From assembly GCA_944384265.1 (NCBI GenBank), contig CALWSR010000036.1, forward strand, positions 1 to 32,261: a stretch of 32,261 bases of DNA. Reading direction: 5' to 3'. The DNA comes from an uncultured Clostridia bacterium. Lineage in GTDB: Bacteria; Bacillota; Clostridia; Lachnospirales; Anaerotignaceae. Under the pieces are notes generated by a model. That model made no database searches. It worked only from the letters and a program-made list of their open reading frames with translations, and was not told the DNA's origin. Both the position numbers and the translations under genes were made by a program. This document shows, piece by piece, positions 1 to 7,086 of the stretch (the stretch's first letter is position 1; every line of letters begins with the position of its first letter).

Positions 1-130
1 TGGGCCGATTGTGCCGGCTGGGCCGATTGTGCCGGCTGGGCCGATTGTGCCGGCTGGGCCGATTGTGCCGGCTGGGCGGGAGTGGCCGGCTGGGCCGGAG
101 TGGCCGGCTGGGCCGGAGTGGCCCCTTGTG
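1..130. repeat. 18-bp coding tandem repeat
   Basis: The repeated unit tgggccgattgtgccggc is present about four times from the left edge, followed by degenerate units in which gagtggcc replaces gattgtgcc. It encodes the Ala-Gln-Pro/Ser tail of the lipoprotein on the minus strand. This is by far the most GC-rich stretch of the window. The copy number may vary between strains. Confidence 0.85.
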
Positions 131-218
131 TTGTCTGACCGCTTACACTTTCACAGGCCGACAAAAGGATAATACCAGAAGCTGCCATAGCAATCAAAGC
201 AGTCATTTTCTTTTTCAT
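1..218 (-). CDS. Partial lipoprotein with Ala-Gln-Pro repeat tail
   Basis: The reading frame opens at ATG 218 and runs off the left edge, so only the first 72 or so residues are visible. The start MKKKMTALIAMAASG is a classic signal peptide (lysines, then a hydrophobic stretch) ending in the lipobox LLSAC, so the protein should be lipidated at Cys22 and anchored outside the membrane. After a short SVSGQTTQG linker it becomes a low-complexity tail: three ATPAQP units, then repeated AQSAQP units (18-bp DNA repeat). Such tails usually act as flexible spacers holding a distal domain away from the membrane; that domain would be beyond the window. It lies 32 bp after another small lipoprotein gene and is probably cotranscribed with it. 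Ribosome site is weak (AAGGGA). Function unknown. Confidence 0.75.
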   Translation of the reverse strand, partial: MKKKMTALIAMAASGIILLSACESVSGQTTQGATPAQPATPAQPATPAQPAQSAQPAQSAQPAQSAQPAQSA

Positions 219-250
219 AAGTTTTCATCCCTTTTGCCATAACCATTTTT

Positions 251-403
251 TCATACTGTTGCACTTGTTTGCGCATCTGTTGTTTGTGTATTGGTAGTCT
301 GTGTCGTTTGCTGAGGTGTACTTTCTTCTGTACTGCCACAGGCGGATAATACCATAACACTGCTTAAAACTGTTATCATACATAACCATATTTTTATCTT
401 CAT
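251..403 (-). CDS. Small lipoprotein, 50 aa
   Basis: Start chosen at ATG 403 because GAGGGG lies 6 nt upstream and the protein then begins with a clean lipoprotein signal (MKIKIWLCMITVLSSVMV followed by LSAC); upstream in-frame Mets would add an unlikely N-terminus. The mature part after the lipidated Cys is only 29 residues, rich in Thr and Gln (TQTTNTQTTDAQTS). That is similar in flavour to the linker of the next gene, so it may be a truncated relative: a lipidated stalk whose distal domain has been lost. No recognisable domain. Function unknown. Confidence 0.6.
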   Translation of the reverse strand: MKIKIWLCMITVLSSVMVLSACGSTEESTPQQTTQTTNTQTTDAQTSATV

Positions 404-436
404 TTTTTCCCCTCTTTTCTTTCTGTTTTCTTTACC

Positions 437-465
437 ATTATAACTGCATTTTATAAAAAATGCCA
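437..465 (-). promoter_or_regulatory. Candidate promoter for the lipoprotein pair
   Basis: On the minus strand a perfect TATAAT (442-437) lies about 34 nt before the lipoprotein start, with a weak -35 TGGCAT at 17-nt spacing. A second, better spaced pair (TTGATA 717-712, 16 nt, TATAAT 695-690) lies further upstream and would give a leader of about 280 nt. Confidence 0.4.
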
Positions 466-520
466 TTTTTTTCTGCAAAACTTTTGCTATATTTTTTTCT
501 GTCATACCAGTGACCATTTG

Positions 521-691
521 TCATATTTTTGATGATTTCGGTTCAAAAGCACAAAATGCCGTAACCAAAATAAAAATTTTTTGTAATTGTATACTATTTT
601 CTGATAAAAATAAAAAAAGCATTTCTATTGCAACCACAAAACAACATTCTGCCACAAAAAAAGCGGATGTTGCACCAATTACTTCCCTCAT
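521..691 (-). CDS. Possible 56-aa hydrophobic ORF
   Basis: This short frame (starts MREVIGATSAFFVAEC) has two hydrophobic stretches, about residues 10-32 and 44-54, and would be a two-segment membrane peptide. Its ATG abuts a TATAAT box and has no good ribosome site, so it may be chance. It is the only gene-like content between the lipoprotein gene and the terminator at 774-802; the rest of 404-773 is AT-rich with nothing recognised. Confidence 0.15.
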   Translation of the reverse strand: MREVIGATSAFFVAECCFVVAIEMLFLFLSENSIQLQKIFILVTAFCAFEPKSSKI

Positions 692-765
692 TATAATAAA
701 ATAAGTGCAGATATCAAAATGAATTGCTCTTTGACAACTACACCTTTATGGTACTAAGCAACGCT

Positions 766-802
766 ATAAAAAGAAACGATAAACAAAGCCTGTTTATCGT
801 TT
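766..802 (-). terminator. Rho-independent terminator
   Basis: The inverted repeat aaacgataaaca (774-785) / tgtttatcgttt (791-802) has a 5-nt loop and, read on the minus strand, is followed by CTTTTTA. It lies 46 nt after the stop of the 477-aa gene and should end that transcript. Confidence 0.8.
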
Positions 803-847
803 TCAAAAGCAGTATGGACAGATGATAAAATGTATTTTTATGTGTTT

Positions 848-2281
848 TTATGGAAAAAGGGAATCCTCCTTTTGCTCCAAAAGAGAAATATCTGTATTTT
901 CTTCCTCCCCAATCCCTTGGACTGCCTCCTCCTGGGATATGGCAGACACCTCTTGCTGTGCAGTCATTTCCTGCTCCTCCTTTTTTTCATTTTGATTTTG
1001 TGACGGAACTTTTTCTTCCAGCCTTTTATTTTCTGCTTCCAGCAGAGCAATTTTTTCTTGCAGCCGTATATTTTCTGTTTCCAGTGCAGAAACCTGTGCC
1101 ATTAAATTTTGTTTTTCTGTTTCTATTTGATTTTGTCTTTCTCTCCAGCGCATATTCAAATTTGCCAGTTCCTCTCCTCGGCGTACCAAAAGCTTTGTCA
1201 GTTCTTCTATTTGCTGGTTTTTAGACTGCTGCTTTGTGGCAAAATAAGCATCTGATTCTCTGGAGGCAGCCATAATATCATTTTCCAGCAGAATCACAGG
1301 CGCCGCCGGTGCAAAAACTGCCAGCTGAAAGCCATTTTGACCATCTCCAAAGGCCTCTGAAGCATTTAAAACAGTTTTGTCTTCTGTCAAAAGCTCCCCC
1401 TTTATGCAATGATAAGGAAAAAAGGCAGTATACCGTTCTATGGGGCTGAAACGATTGCCATTGTCAACAGACTGGCAGCAATAAGGCTGGCCTCCTGCAA
1501 TCCACATGGCCTCCAATTTATGATTTCTTTGAAAAATCAAGCATTGCTCGCAGCTACCTCCTTCCCAAAGCACACGAGGAGCGCTGATGGATGTGGCTTG
1601 TTTATACTGATATATCACTTGACTACGAAAAAAATTTTTGACTATATAAAGCATATGTATTCTTTCCTCGTCCTGTATAATGGACAAATCTGTGCAGGGA
1701 TAGGGTGTTTGTATCACAGGGTACATACTGCCTATGGTGGAAGGAGAAAGGAGCATTTCTCTTACTGTCACCACATTTCTGGCACTGCGGTAATAAAGCA
1801 TGATATGCCTTGGATTTCTTTTGCCTGTCAAAAAGGGTGTTTGTCCAAAGGGCAAAAATCGGTCAATCTGGCAGGGCTTTTCCCATTTTCCATTGCGAAA
1901 TACAGTATAAATAAGGGCATGAACACCTGCTGTTTCTGTGGGCAAATGATAAAAAAGATGCAGTGCCGATTGGTCTGTTGTCATAAAAAATTTTGTTTGG
2001 CTCAAATCCTTTTTTTCAATGGAAATCTGTTTTCTGTCCCATTTTACAAAGTCAGATGTTCTTACAATATAAAGCTCTCCCAGCCGTGTGCTGTAAAGCA
2101 AAAATGCCTCCCCATTGTAATAGCTTAATGCAAAGGATGGATTCACCTCGTCTGCTATCATTTGAGCATGGGACCAGCCGGAATTTGTACCAATTTTAAA
2201 AAACAATGCATTCCTTTCAAAATAAACAAGCAGTGTATCCTGATTTTTTGTTTTTAAATATTTCACATATGGTATCTGCAT
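848..2281 (-). CDS. Unknown protein: propeller-like N-terminus, coiled-coil C-terminus (477 aa)
   Basis: Start ATG 2281 has a strong site (AGGAGG, 7 nt). Residues 1 to about 330 are a series of short beta-type segments with recurring aromatic patterns such as FALSYYNGEAFLLYST, HLFYHLP and IHMLYIV, spaced 45-50 residues apart. This spacing suggests a beta-propeller similar in style to sialidase or lectin repeats, although no Asp-box is clear. Residues about 350-440 are strongly heptad-like (NLNMRWRERQNQIETEK, LEAENKRLEEK), predicting a coiled coil, and the tail is acidic. There is no signal peptide or membrane segment, so it is probably cytoplasmic or surface-assembled by an unknown route. It is a monocistronic gene ended by the terminator downstream. 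I do not recognise the family; the propeller assignment is inference from pattern only. Confidence 0.75.
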   Translation of the reverse strand: MQIPYVKYLKTKNQDTLLVYFERNALFFKIGTNSGWSHAQMIADEVNPSFALSYYNGEAFLLYSTRLGELYIVRTSDFVKWDRKQISIEKKDLSQTKFFMTTDQSALHLFYHLPTETAGVHALIYTVFRNGKWEKPCQIDRFLPFGQTPFLTGKRNPRHIMLYYRSARNVVTVREMLLSPSTIGSMYPVIQTPYPCTDLSIIQDEERIHMLYIVKNFFRSQVIYQYKQATSISAPRVLWEGGSCEQCLIFQRNHKLEAMWIAGGQPYCCQSVDNGNRFSPIERYTAFFPYHCIKGELLTEDKTVLNASEAFGDGQNGFQLAVFAPAAPVILLENDIMAASRESDAYFATKQQSKNQQIEELTKLLVRRGEELANLNMRWRERQNQIETEKQNLMAQVSALETENIRLQEKIALLEAENKRLEEKVPSQNQNEKKEEQEMTAQQEVSAISQEEAVQGIGEEENTDISLLEQKEDSLFP

Positions 2282-2403
2282 ATGCTATCCTCCTAGGTTT
2301 TTAGCTAGTTTATGCGCTTTTGTATAAAAAAAGAACAAAAATACATTTTTTCACATTTTACAGCACATTTCTTCAGGAAATATTAGGTTTTTTCAAACAA
2401 CAC

Positions 2404-2432
2404 TTGACGGAATTTTTTCTAACGCATATACT
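2404..2432 (+). promoter_or_regulatory. Sigma-A promoter of leader peptide and mgtE
   Basis: TTGACG (2404-2409), 17-nt spacer, TATACT (2427-2432). Transcription would start near 2439, about 26 nt before the leader ORF. The promoter is divergent from the 477-aa gene. Confidence 0.8.
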
Positions 2433-2464
2433 AAAAGAAAACAAAAACAACGGAGGTGACCTAT

Positions 2465-2587
2465 ATGGACGGCAGTGGCAGTAGTCACAAGGGTACAAAC
2501 AATGACTCTATCGGCTCGAAACAACAAAATAATGCTATGACACAAAACAAATTATGCTGGGCATTTGGTCACTTTTGGATTGCTTAA
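2465..2587 (+). CDS. 40-aa leader peptide upstream of mgtE
   Basis: Begins MDGSGSSHKGTNND and ends CWAFGHFWIA. It has the best ribosome site in the region (GGAGGTGACC, 5 nt before ATG) directly behind a good promoter, so it is very likely translated. The N-terminal 30 residues are polar and Gly/Ser/Asn/Gln-rich; the last ten are aromatic (two Trp, two Phe). There is no signal peptide. The stop codon lies 12 nt before a terminator-like hairpin, and codons for the aromatic tail overlap the arm of a competing helix. This is the geometry of a translated attenuation leader controlling mgtE. It could alternatively be a functional small peptide in its own right. I do not recognise a family. Confidence 0.65.
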   Translation: MDGSGSSHKGTNNDSIGSKQQNNAMTQNKLCWAFGHFWIA

Positions 2588-2642
2588 TACTCCTCGCCAA
2601 AGCCTTGTATGCCTGTGGAAACGGTGCCAGAGGCTTGTTTTT
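2560..2642 (+). promoter_or_regulatory. Attenuator: terminator plus competing antiterminator
   Basis: Terminator form: AAGCCT (2600-2605) pairs with AGGCTT (2631-2636), with a smaller inner helix CC(T)GT/ACGG, followed by TTTTT (2638-2642). Competing form: GGCATTTGG (2560-2568, inside the leader ORF) can pair with CCAAAGCC (2597-2604) with one bulged A, consuming the left terminator arm. A ribosome reaching the leader stop codon would cover 2560-2568 and favour termination; a ribosome stalled or absent upstream would favour read-through into mgtE. No M-box Mg2+ riboswitch is visible. The pairings are read by eye and no folding energy was calculated. Confidence 0.55.
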
Positions 2643-2673
2643 GTGCAAAAAAATTTAGGTGAGGTGTGATACA

Positions 2674-4026
2674 ATGAGTGAATTAGAAGAAATCTATAAC
2701 AGATTGATTCCCTTGATGGAAAAAGGAGATTATGTTACATTAAAACAAAAATTAAACGAAGAAAATCCCATTGATATTGCAGAATTGTTTGAGGAGCTTC
2801 CCGGTGAAAAGCAGCTCTTTCTTTTTCGTCTTTTAACAAAGGACAATGCGGCAGAAGCCTTTTCCTATATGGATTCTGACACACAGGAGCATATTGTCCG
2901 CTCTATTACAGACAATGAAGTACGCAATATGGTAGATGAAATGTTTTTGGATGATACTGTGGACTTTCTTTCTGAGGCCCCTGCAAACTTGGTCAACAAA
3001 GTGCTTCGCAACACAGATACAGCCACCAGAAGGCTTATCAATCAGTTTTTAAATTACCCTGACAATTCAGCAGGCAGCATTATGACCATAGAATTTGTAC
3101 AGCTTCGAGAAACCATGACTGTGGAAAGAGCCATGCGCTATCTCAGAAAAACAGGGCTTGATAAAGAAACCATATACACTTGTTATGTATTGGATGAAAG
3201 AAAAATACTTTTGGGCGTTGTGCCTTTGAGAACATTGATACTGGCAGAGGACGATGTCATCATAAAGGATTTGATGGAGGATGATGTGGTTTCTGTACAC
3301 ACATTGGATGACCAAGAGGACATTGCCAACATATTCAAAAAATATAACTGGATTTCCCTTCCTGTGGTAGACAAAGAAAACCGTATGGTGGGCATCATCA
3401 CCGTAGACGACATTGTGGATGTCATTGAACAGGAAACCACAGAGGACTTTGAAAAAATGGCGGCTTTGCTCCCTTCTGATGAAGAATATTTAAAAACCAG
3501 TGTATTTGCATTGGCAAAAAACAGAATTGTATGGCTTTGTGTACTGATGCTCTCCGGCACCATTTCCGCCGTCATCATCAGCGGCTATGAAGCTCTTTTA
3601 AATACGGCGGTGGTGCTTTCCAGCTTTATACCAACACTGACCGGCACGGGGGGAAACGCCGGCTCTCAGGCCTCCACAATGATTATTCGTGGTATGGCAT
3701 TGGGAGAGATTGAAACAAAGGATATTTTAAAAGTAATATGGAAGGAAATCCGTGTAGGTTTGCTCTGTGGCATATTGCTTGGCAGTATCAATATGCTGCG
3801 TTTGACCATATTCAGCAGAAGTACAAACTTCTGGGTGGATTTGACCGTTTCTGTCAGTATGTGTCTTGTGGTGGTGGTGGCCAAAAGTGTGGGCTGTCTT
3901 TTGCCTATTTTTGCAAAAATCATGAAATTTGACCCCGCCATTATGGCCGGTCCTTTGATTTCCACAGTGGTGGACGCCATTGCATTGGTGGTATTTTTTA
4001 ACATTGCTCAAATATTTGTATTATAA
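2674..4026 (+). CDS. mgtE: Mg2+ channel/transporter MgtE
   Basis: MgtE dimers form a Mg2+-gated Mg2+ channel in the cell membrane. The ATG at 2674 is preferred over the GTG at 2659 because AGGTGAGG sits 9 nt before it; the protein is then 450 aa, the usual length. Layout: helical MgtE N domain (about 5-130, with SELEEIYNRL and helical-hairpin repeats), two CBS domains (about 133-255, e.g. VPLRTLILA and VVDKENRMVGIITVDDIVDVIE), a plug helix, then five membrane segments (about 280-450) including the conserved GTGGNAGSQAS stretch typical of the family's pore region. The cytosolic N and CBS domains sense Mg2+ in characterised homologues. Expression is probably controlled by the leader ORF and attenuator just upstream. 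It ends at a terminator shared with bioY. Confidence 0.97.
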   Translation: MSELEEIYNRLIPLMEKGDYVTLKQKLNEENPIDIAELFEELPGEKQLFLFRLLTKDNAAEAFSYMDSDTQEHIVRSITDNEVRNMVDEMFLDDTVDFLSEAPANLVNKVLRNTDTATRRLINQFLNYPDNSAGSIMTIEFVQLRETMTVERAMRYLRKTGLDKETIYTCYVLDERKILLGVVPLRTLILAEDDVIIKDLMEDDVVSVHTLDDQEDIANIFKKYNWISLPVVDKENRMVGIITVDDIVDVIEQETTEDFEKMAALLPSDEEYLKTSVFALAKNRIVWLCVLMLSGTISAVIISGYEALLNTAVVLSSFIPTLTGTGGNAGSQASTMIIRGMALGEIETKDILKVIWKEIRVGLLCGILLGSINMLRLTIFSRSTNFWVDLTVSVSMCLVVVVAKSVGCLLPIFAKIMKFDPAIMAGPLISTVVDAIALVVFFNIAQIFVL

Positions 4027-4029
4027 AAA

Positions 4030-4060
4030 AAGCATGGGGAAGACTCCCTATGCTTTTTTG
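4030..4060. terminator. Bidirectional terminator between mgtE and bioY
   Basis: Perfect 11-bp inverted repeat aagcatgggga (4030-4040) / tccctatgctt (4045-4055) with a 4-nt loop, followed by T's on the plus strand and, read in reverse, by T's on the minus strand. It serves the two convergent genes. Confidence 0.9.
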
Positions 4061-4061
4061 T

Positions 4062-4601
4062 TTATGAATAAAGCTGTGCTTTTATGACATTTTTTTTGAT
4101 GACAGGAGCGCATAATATGACAAGCACAATTTTGCAAATATCCCCTGGTAAAAACGGCACCACAGCAGAAGCTGCCGCCTGCAAAAATGTGGTGTTTGTA
4201 ATGACAGAAAGCCACAGTGTGCCAAAACACTGCAAAAAAACAGTGCCTACTATCATACCCAACAGCTGTAAAACCATTGTATTGGGAAATTTTTCTGCAA
4301 AATAGCCTGTAAAAAATGCCAGAAAAAAATAACCTATCAAATAGCCTCCCGTGGCTCCTGAAAGCTTGGAAAAGCCTGCCGAAAACCCGGAAAAAACAGG
4401 AATGCCGGCCAATCCTATCAAAAAATATAATAAACAGCAAATAACCCCCTTTTTCCAGCCTAATAAATAAGCAGAAAAACAAATCACCAGTGAAGCCAGT
4501 GAAAGAGGCACAGGGCTGACAGGAATGGGAATGCTCATAGGTGCCACAATGCAAAGCAGTGCCGTAAAAAGTCCGATTTGTGTCATTGTTTTTGTTGTCA
4601 T
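4062..4601 (-). CDS. bioY: Biotin transporter BioY
   Basis: BioY is the substrate-binding membrane (S) component of energy-coupling-factor biotin importers. The 179-aa protein has six hydrophobic segments and the family landmarks: the N-terminal TALLCIVAP...IPIPVSPVPLSL stretch, the SGFSKLSGATGGYLIGYFF segment, and a final helix ending near PGDICKIVLVILCAPVI. Start ATG 4601 has GGGGATGAAGT before it. No ECF ATPase or T component is adjacent, so it would work with a shared ECF module encoded elsewhere or alone. No biotin synthesis gene is nearby, consistent with dependence on uptake (inference). Confidence 0.93.
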   Translation of the reverse strand: MTTKTMTQIGLFTALLCIVAPMSIPIPVSPVPLSLASLVICFSAYLLGWKKGVICCLLYFLIGLAGIPVFSGFSAGFSKLSGATGGYLIGYFFLAFFTGYFAEKFPNTMVLQLLGMIVGTVFLQCFGTLWLSVITNTTFLQAAASAVVPFLPGDICKIVLVILCAPVIKKNVIKAQLYS

Positions 4602-4985
4602 ACTTCATCCCCTTCTCATATGATTGATACTGTCATGAAGCCAAAACCAACAGGGAAGAAAGAAGTATCATTCCTTTCTTCATTTGAGGGCATTTTCCAT
4701 GCTCCCAATCCTTCTGCTCCCTTTCTGTCACACCAATCTTTGTTCTATTTTGAAGTTTGCACCATATCATTTGGCATTGGGCGGATTTATCACAAATTTT
4801 TATCAGCTTATGCCAATATACAAAATATTTTATTTTTTACAAAGGTTATCCTATTTTTATAAAAACCTTCTTTTCATTTTTATATCAATGATATGCTATC
4901 TCCGTTACATTATAAAAGAATTCATTGAGATTGTCAATTTTTATATTTTATATAGTTTACAATTTATATTTACTTTTTTTACCTA
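4602..4985. other. AT-rich divergent intergenic region
   Basis: This 384-nt gap between bioY and the GntR operon holds a weak hairpin close to bioY (gaagaaag 4655-4662 / ctttcttc 4674-4681), which could be a leader structure, and AT-rich DNA further right. Open frames here lack ribosome sites. I see no recognisable riboswitch. Confidence 0.4.
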
Positions 4986-5036
4986 TTGACAAATTGTATA
5001 TGAAGTATTATAGTGTATATATACAATATATACATT
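4986..5036 (+). promoter_or_regulatory. Promoter with overlapping GntR operator
   Basis: TTGACA (4986-4991), 17-nt spacer, TATAGT (5009-5014). Over the -10 and start point lies a 25-bp near-perfect inverted repeat, arms AGTGTATATAT (5012-5022) and ATATATACATT (5026-5036), matching the GTGTA/TACAC style of YtrA-family operators. The position implies autorepression of the operon by its first gene product. Confidence 0.8.
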
Positions 5037-5052
5037 AAGGAAGTGACCGCCG

Positions 5053-5439
5053 GTGGATATTATCGTAAGCAGTACATCCTCTACTCCCATTTATGAGCAG
5101 ATTGTATCCCAAATCAAAAAATACATTATGAATGGACAACTAAAAGAAGGAGAGGCGCTTCCTTCCATGAGAACATTGGCAAAGGAACTGCGCATCAGTG
5201 TCATCACCACAAAACGAGCCTATGAAGAACTGGAAAATGCCGGGTTTATTGTCACTGTGATGGGAAAAGGCAGCTTTGTAGCAAAAAAAAATTTACAGCT
5301 GATTCGAGAGGAGCAGTTAAAAGAAATTGAATACCTCATAGAGCAGGCCGTCATGCTGGCACAAACCAATGGCATACCATTTGAAGAATTGCTGGAGCTT
5401 TTAAAAATTATGTATGGAGAGGGTCATTATGAAAAATAG
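5053..5439 (+). CDS. GntR-family repressor, YtrA type
   Basis: This 128-aa protein has only a winged-helix domain (residues about 11-78: TPIYEQIVSQIKKYI, LPSMRTLAKELRIS, AYEELENAGFI and the wing GKGSFV) plus a short helical tail for dimerisation, which is the size and shape of the YtrA subfamily. GTG start at 5053 follows AAGGAAGTGACC. It overlaps the ATPase gene by 11 nt and sits behind a promoter with an inverted-repeat operator, so it probably represses its own operon until an inducer, often a cell-envelope-active compound in characterised relatives, releases it. Confidence 0.92.
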   Translation: MDIIVSSTSSTPIYEQIVSQIKKYIMNGQLKEGEALPSMRTLAKELRISVITTKRAYEELENAGFIVTVMGKGSFVAKKNLQLIREEQLKEIEYLIEQAVMLAQTNGIPFEELLELLKIMYGEGHYEK

Positions 5440-6295
5440 TTTAATATGGCATAACGCAGAAAAAAAATTTGATACCTTTTATTTGCATCCCACCAACATC
5501 GCTGTGGAGCAAGGCAGTATTATGGGGCTGATTGGAGAAAACGGCTCTGGTAAAACTACTTTGATTAAACTGATTTTCAATTTAATTGCTTTAGACGGCG
5601 GAGAAATCAAAGTATTTGATTTGGACAGCAGAAAACAGGAGCTGCAAATCAAACAAAAAATTGGCTTTGTGCCTGACAACAATCTATTTTATGAAAAATT
5701 TACACCCAAAGAAATTCAAAAAATATTGTCAAAATTATACCAAAACTGGCAGGAAAATTTATTTTTTGCCTATTTAGAAAAATTTGAAATTCCCAAAGCC
5801 AAAAACATAGAGCATTTTTCAATGGGTATGAAAAAGAAATTGTTGATTGCCGCTGCACTCAGCCACAATGCAGAGCTTTTGATATTGGATGAACCCATGA
5901 ATGGTCTTGACCCTGTGGCCAGAGGAGAAATCAGAGATATTTTGCAGACATTTATAGAAGAGGAGCATCATTCTGTATTATTATCCTCCCATATTACAGA
6001 GGATTTGGAAAAAATAGCAGATTATGTGACATTGATAGAAAGAGGGAAAGTGATTTTCAGCCAAAACAAAGAAACCATTTTAGAAAATTATGGTATTGCC
6101 CACATTGGCAAAAAGGATTTTTCCCAAATCCAACCCCAATATTATGTAAGCTTTCGCAAAAACCCATTTGGTTATGATATGCTTTTGAAAGACAAAAAAG
6201 CATTTTTACAAAAATACAGCGGTGCTGTTGTGGACAATGCCCATTTAGAGGACATTATGCTGTTTTATCATGAAATAAAAAAAGGAGGAATGTAA
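5429..6295 (+). CDS. ABC transporter ATP-binding protein
   Basis: The 288-aa ATPase powers the permease that follows. Walker A GENGSGKT at 36-43, signature SMGMKK at 131-136 (replacing the usual LSGG), Walker B LLILDEP at 150-156 followed by MNGLD, and the switch histidine in SSHI. The C-terminal 80 residues are the accessory region typical of CcmA/YtrB-like exporters. ATG 5429 is preferred over 5414 because GGAGAGG lies 7 nt upstream; it overlaps the regulator gene, implying coupled translation. Substrate unknown; GntR-YtrA linked exporters are often tied to antimicrobial or envelope stress (family knowledge). Confidence 0.93.
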   Translation: MKNSLIWHNAEKKFDTFYLHPTNIAVEQGSIMGLIGENGSGKTTLIKLIFNLIALDGGEIKVFDLDSRKQELQIKQKIGFVPDNNLFYEKFTPKEIQKILSKLYQNWQENLFFAYLEKFEIPKAKNIEHFSMGMKKKLLIAAALSHNAELLILDEPMNGLDPVARGEIRDILQTFIEEEHHSVLLSSHITEDLEKIADYVTLIERGKVIFSQNKETILENYGIAHIGKKDFSQIQPQYYVSFRKNPFGYDMLLKDKKAFLQKYSGAVVDNAHLEDIMLFYHEIKKGGM

Positions 6296-6296
6296 C

Positions 6297-6932
6297 ATGG
6301 CAGGAATGTTATGGAAAGATATTTTTTATATGAAAAAAATGAAAAAAACATTGATTTATATTATATTACTTTTTATCATGCTGTCTGCGGCAGGTATCAT
6401 TGACAAACAGTATACCTTATTTTATCTCACCATATTTTTTTGCATCAATCTTTCTACACTGCCCTTTAGCTATGACAGTTACAGCCATTGGAGTGAATAT
6501 CAGTATGCACTGCCTGTCAGCAAAAAAACAGCAGTGTACAGCAGATATCTGTTTGGATTGCTTATTTTTGGCTGTTGCTTTGTGTTTCAAGCACTGTCCG
6601 CCATAATACTTTCTCTGTTTTTTCAAACAGAAATTGGCAATACCACAGATTTTATATTCATACAATTCAGTATTTTGTTATTTGTGCCTTTATTGCAGGC
6701 CATACTCTTTCCCATACTATATCGGTTCGGCTCGGAAAAAGGACGATTATATATGGTGGGTATTATCATTATACTTTTTGGCATTGCGGGATTTTTGTCG
6801 TCAATCATGGAAACAGAGCATTTTTCCATACGACCTCTTTCTCTTTTTACAACCATGTTCCTTTTGACAGCAGTGTTGTATGCTTTTTCTTTGTTCCTTT
6901 CCATTAAAATAGAACAAAAAAAGCAAAAATAA
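6297..6932 (+). CDS. ABC-2 type permease subunit
   Basis: A 211-aa membrane protein with about six hydrophobic segments (near 20-35, 40-55, 85-108, 122-140, 150-168, 183-203), starting one base after the ATPase stop with AAAGGAGG before its ATG. Its position, size and the conserved SYDSYSHWSEYQYALPVS region between segments 2 and 3 fit the ABC2_membrane_5-like permeases that partner small YtrB-like ATPases. A strong terminator follows, so the operon is three genes. Confidence 0.88.
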   Translation: MAGMLWKDIFYMKKMKKTLIYIILLFIMLSAAGIIDKQYTLFYLTIFFCINLSTLPFSYDSYSHWSEYQYALPVSKKTAVYSRYLFGLLIFGCCFVFQALSAIILSLFFQTEIGNTTDFIFIQFSILLFVPLLQAILFPILYRFGSEKGRLYMVGIIIILFGIAGFLSSIMETEHFSIRPLSLFTTMFLLTAVLYAFSLFLSIKIEQKKQK

Positions 6933-6979
6933 AGGGGCCGTTGCAAAATAGCCCCCTTGCAATAACAGTATGCAAAAAT

Positions 6980-7025
6980 CGGTTGCTTTTTGAGAAAATT
7001 TCACTCAAAAAACAGCCGGTTTTTT
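6980..7025 (+). terminator. Terminator of the GntR-ABC operon
   Basis: Long hairpin: CGGTTG (6980-6985) with CAGCCG (7013-7018), including one G-U pair, and an inner TTTTTGAG/CTCAAAAA stem, followed by GTTTTTTG. It lies 48 nt after the permease stop. Confidence 0.75.
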
Positions 7026-7086
7026 GTTATTTGTAAACCTTTTTTGTGTAAATTGCTGTCACAATTTCATTTTGCGACAGCTCCTT

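Noticed and set aside
1409..2128. 239-codon plus-strand frame opposite the 477-aa gene
   Set aside because: No ribosome site and the minus-strand gene has a strong start and a terminator.
2433..2673. M-box Mg2+ riboswitch for mgtE
   Set aside because: Most of the leader is occupied by a well-initiated ORF and I see none of the conserved M-box core; the hairpin is a simple terminator.
4684..4989. 101-codon hydrophobic plus-strand frame before the GntR operon
   Set aside because: AT-rich DNA giving Phe/Ile/Tyr by composition; no ribosome site, and it runs into the -35 box of the GntR promoter.
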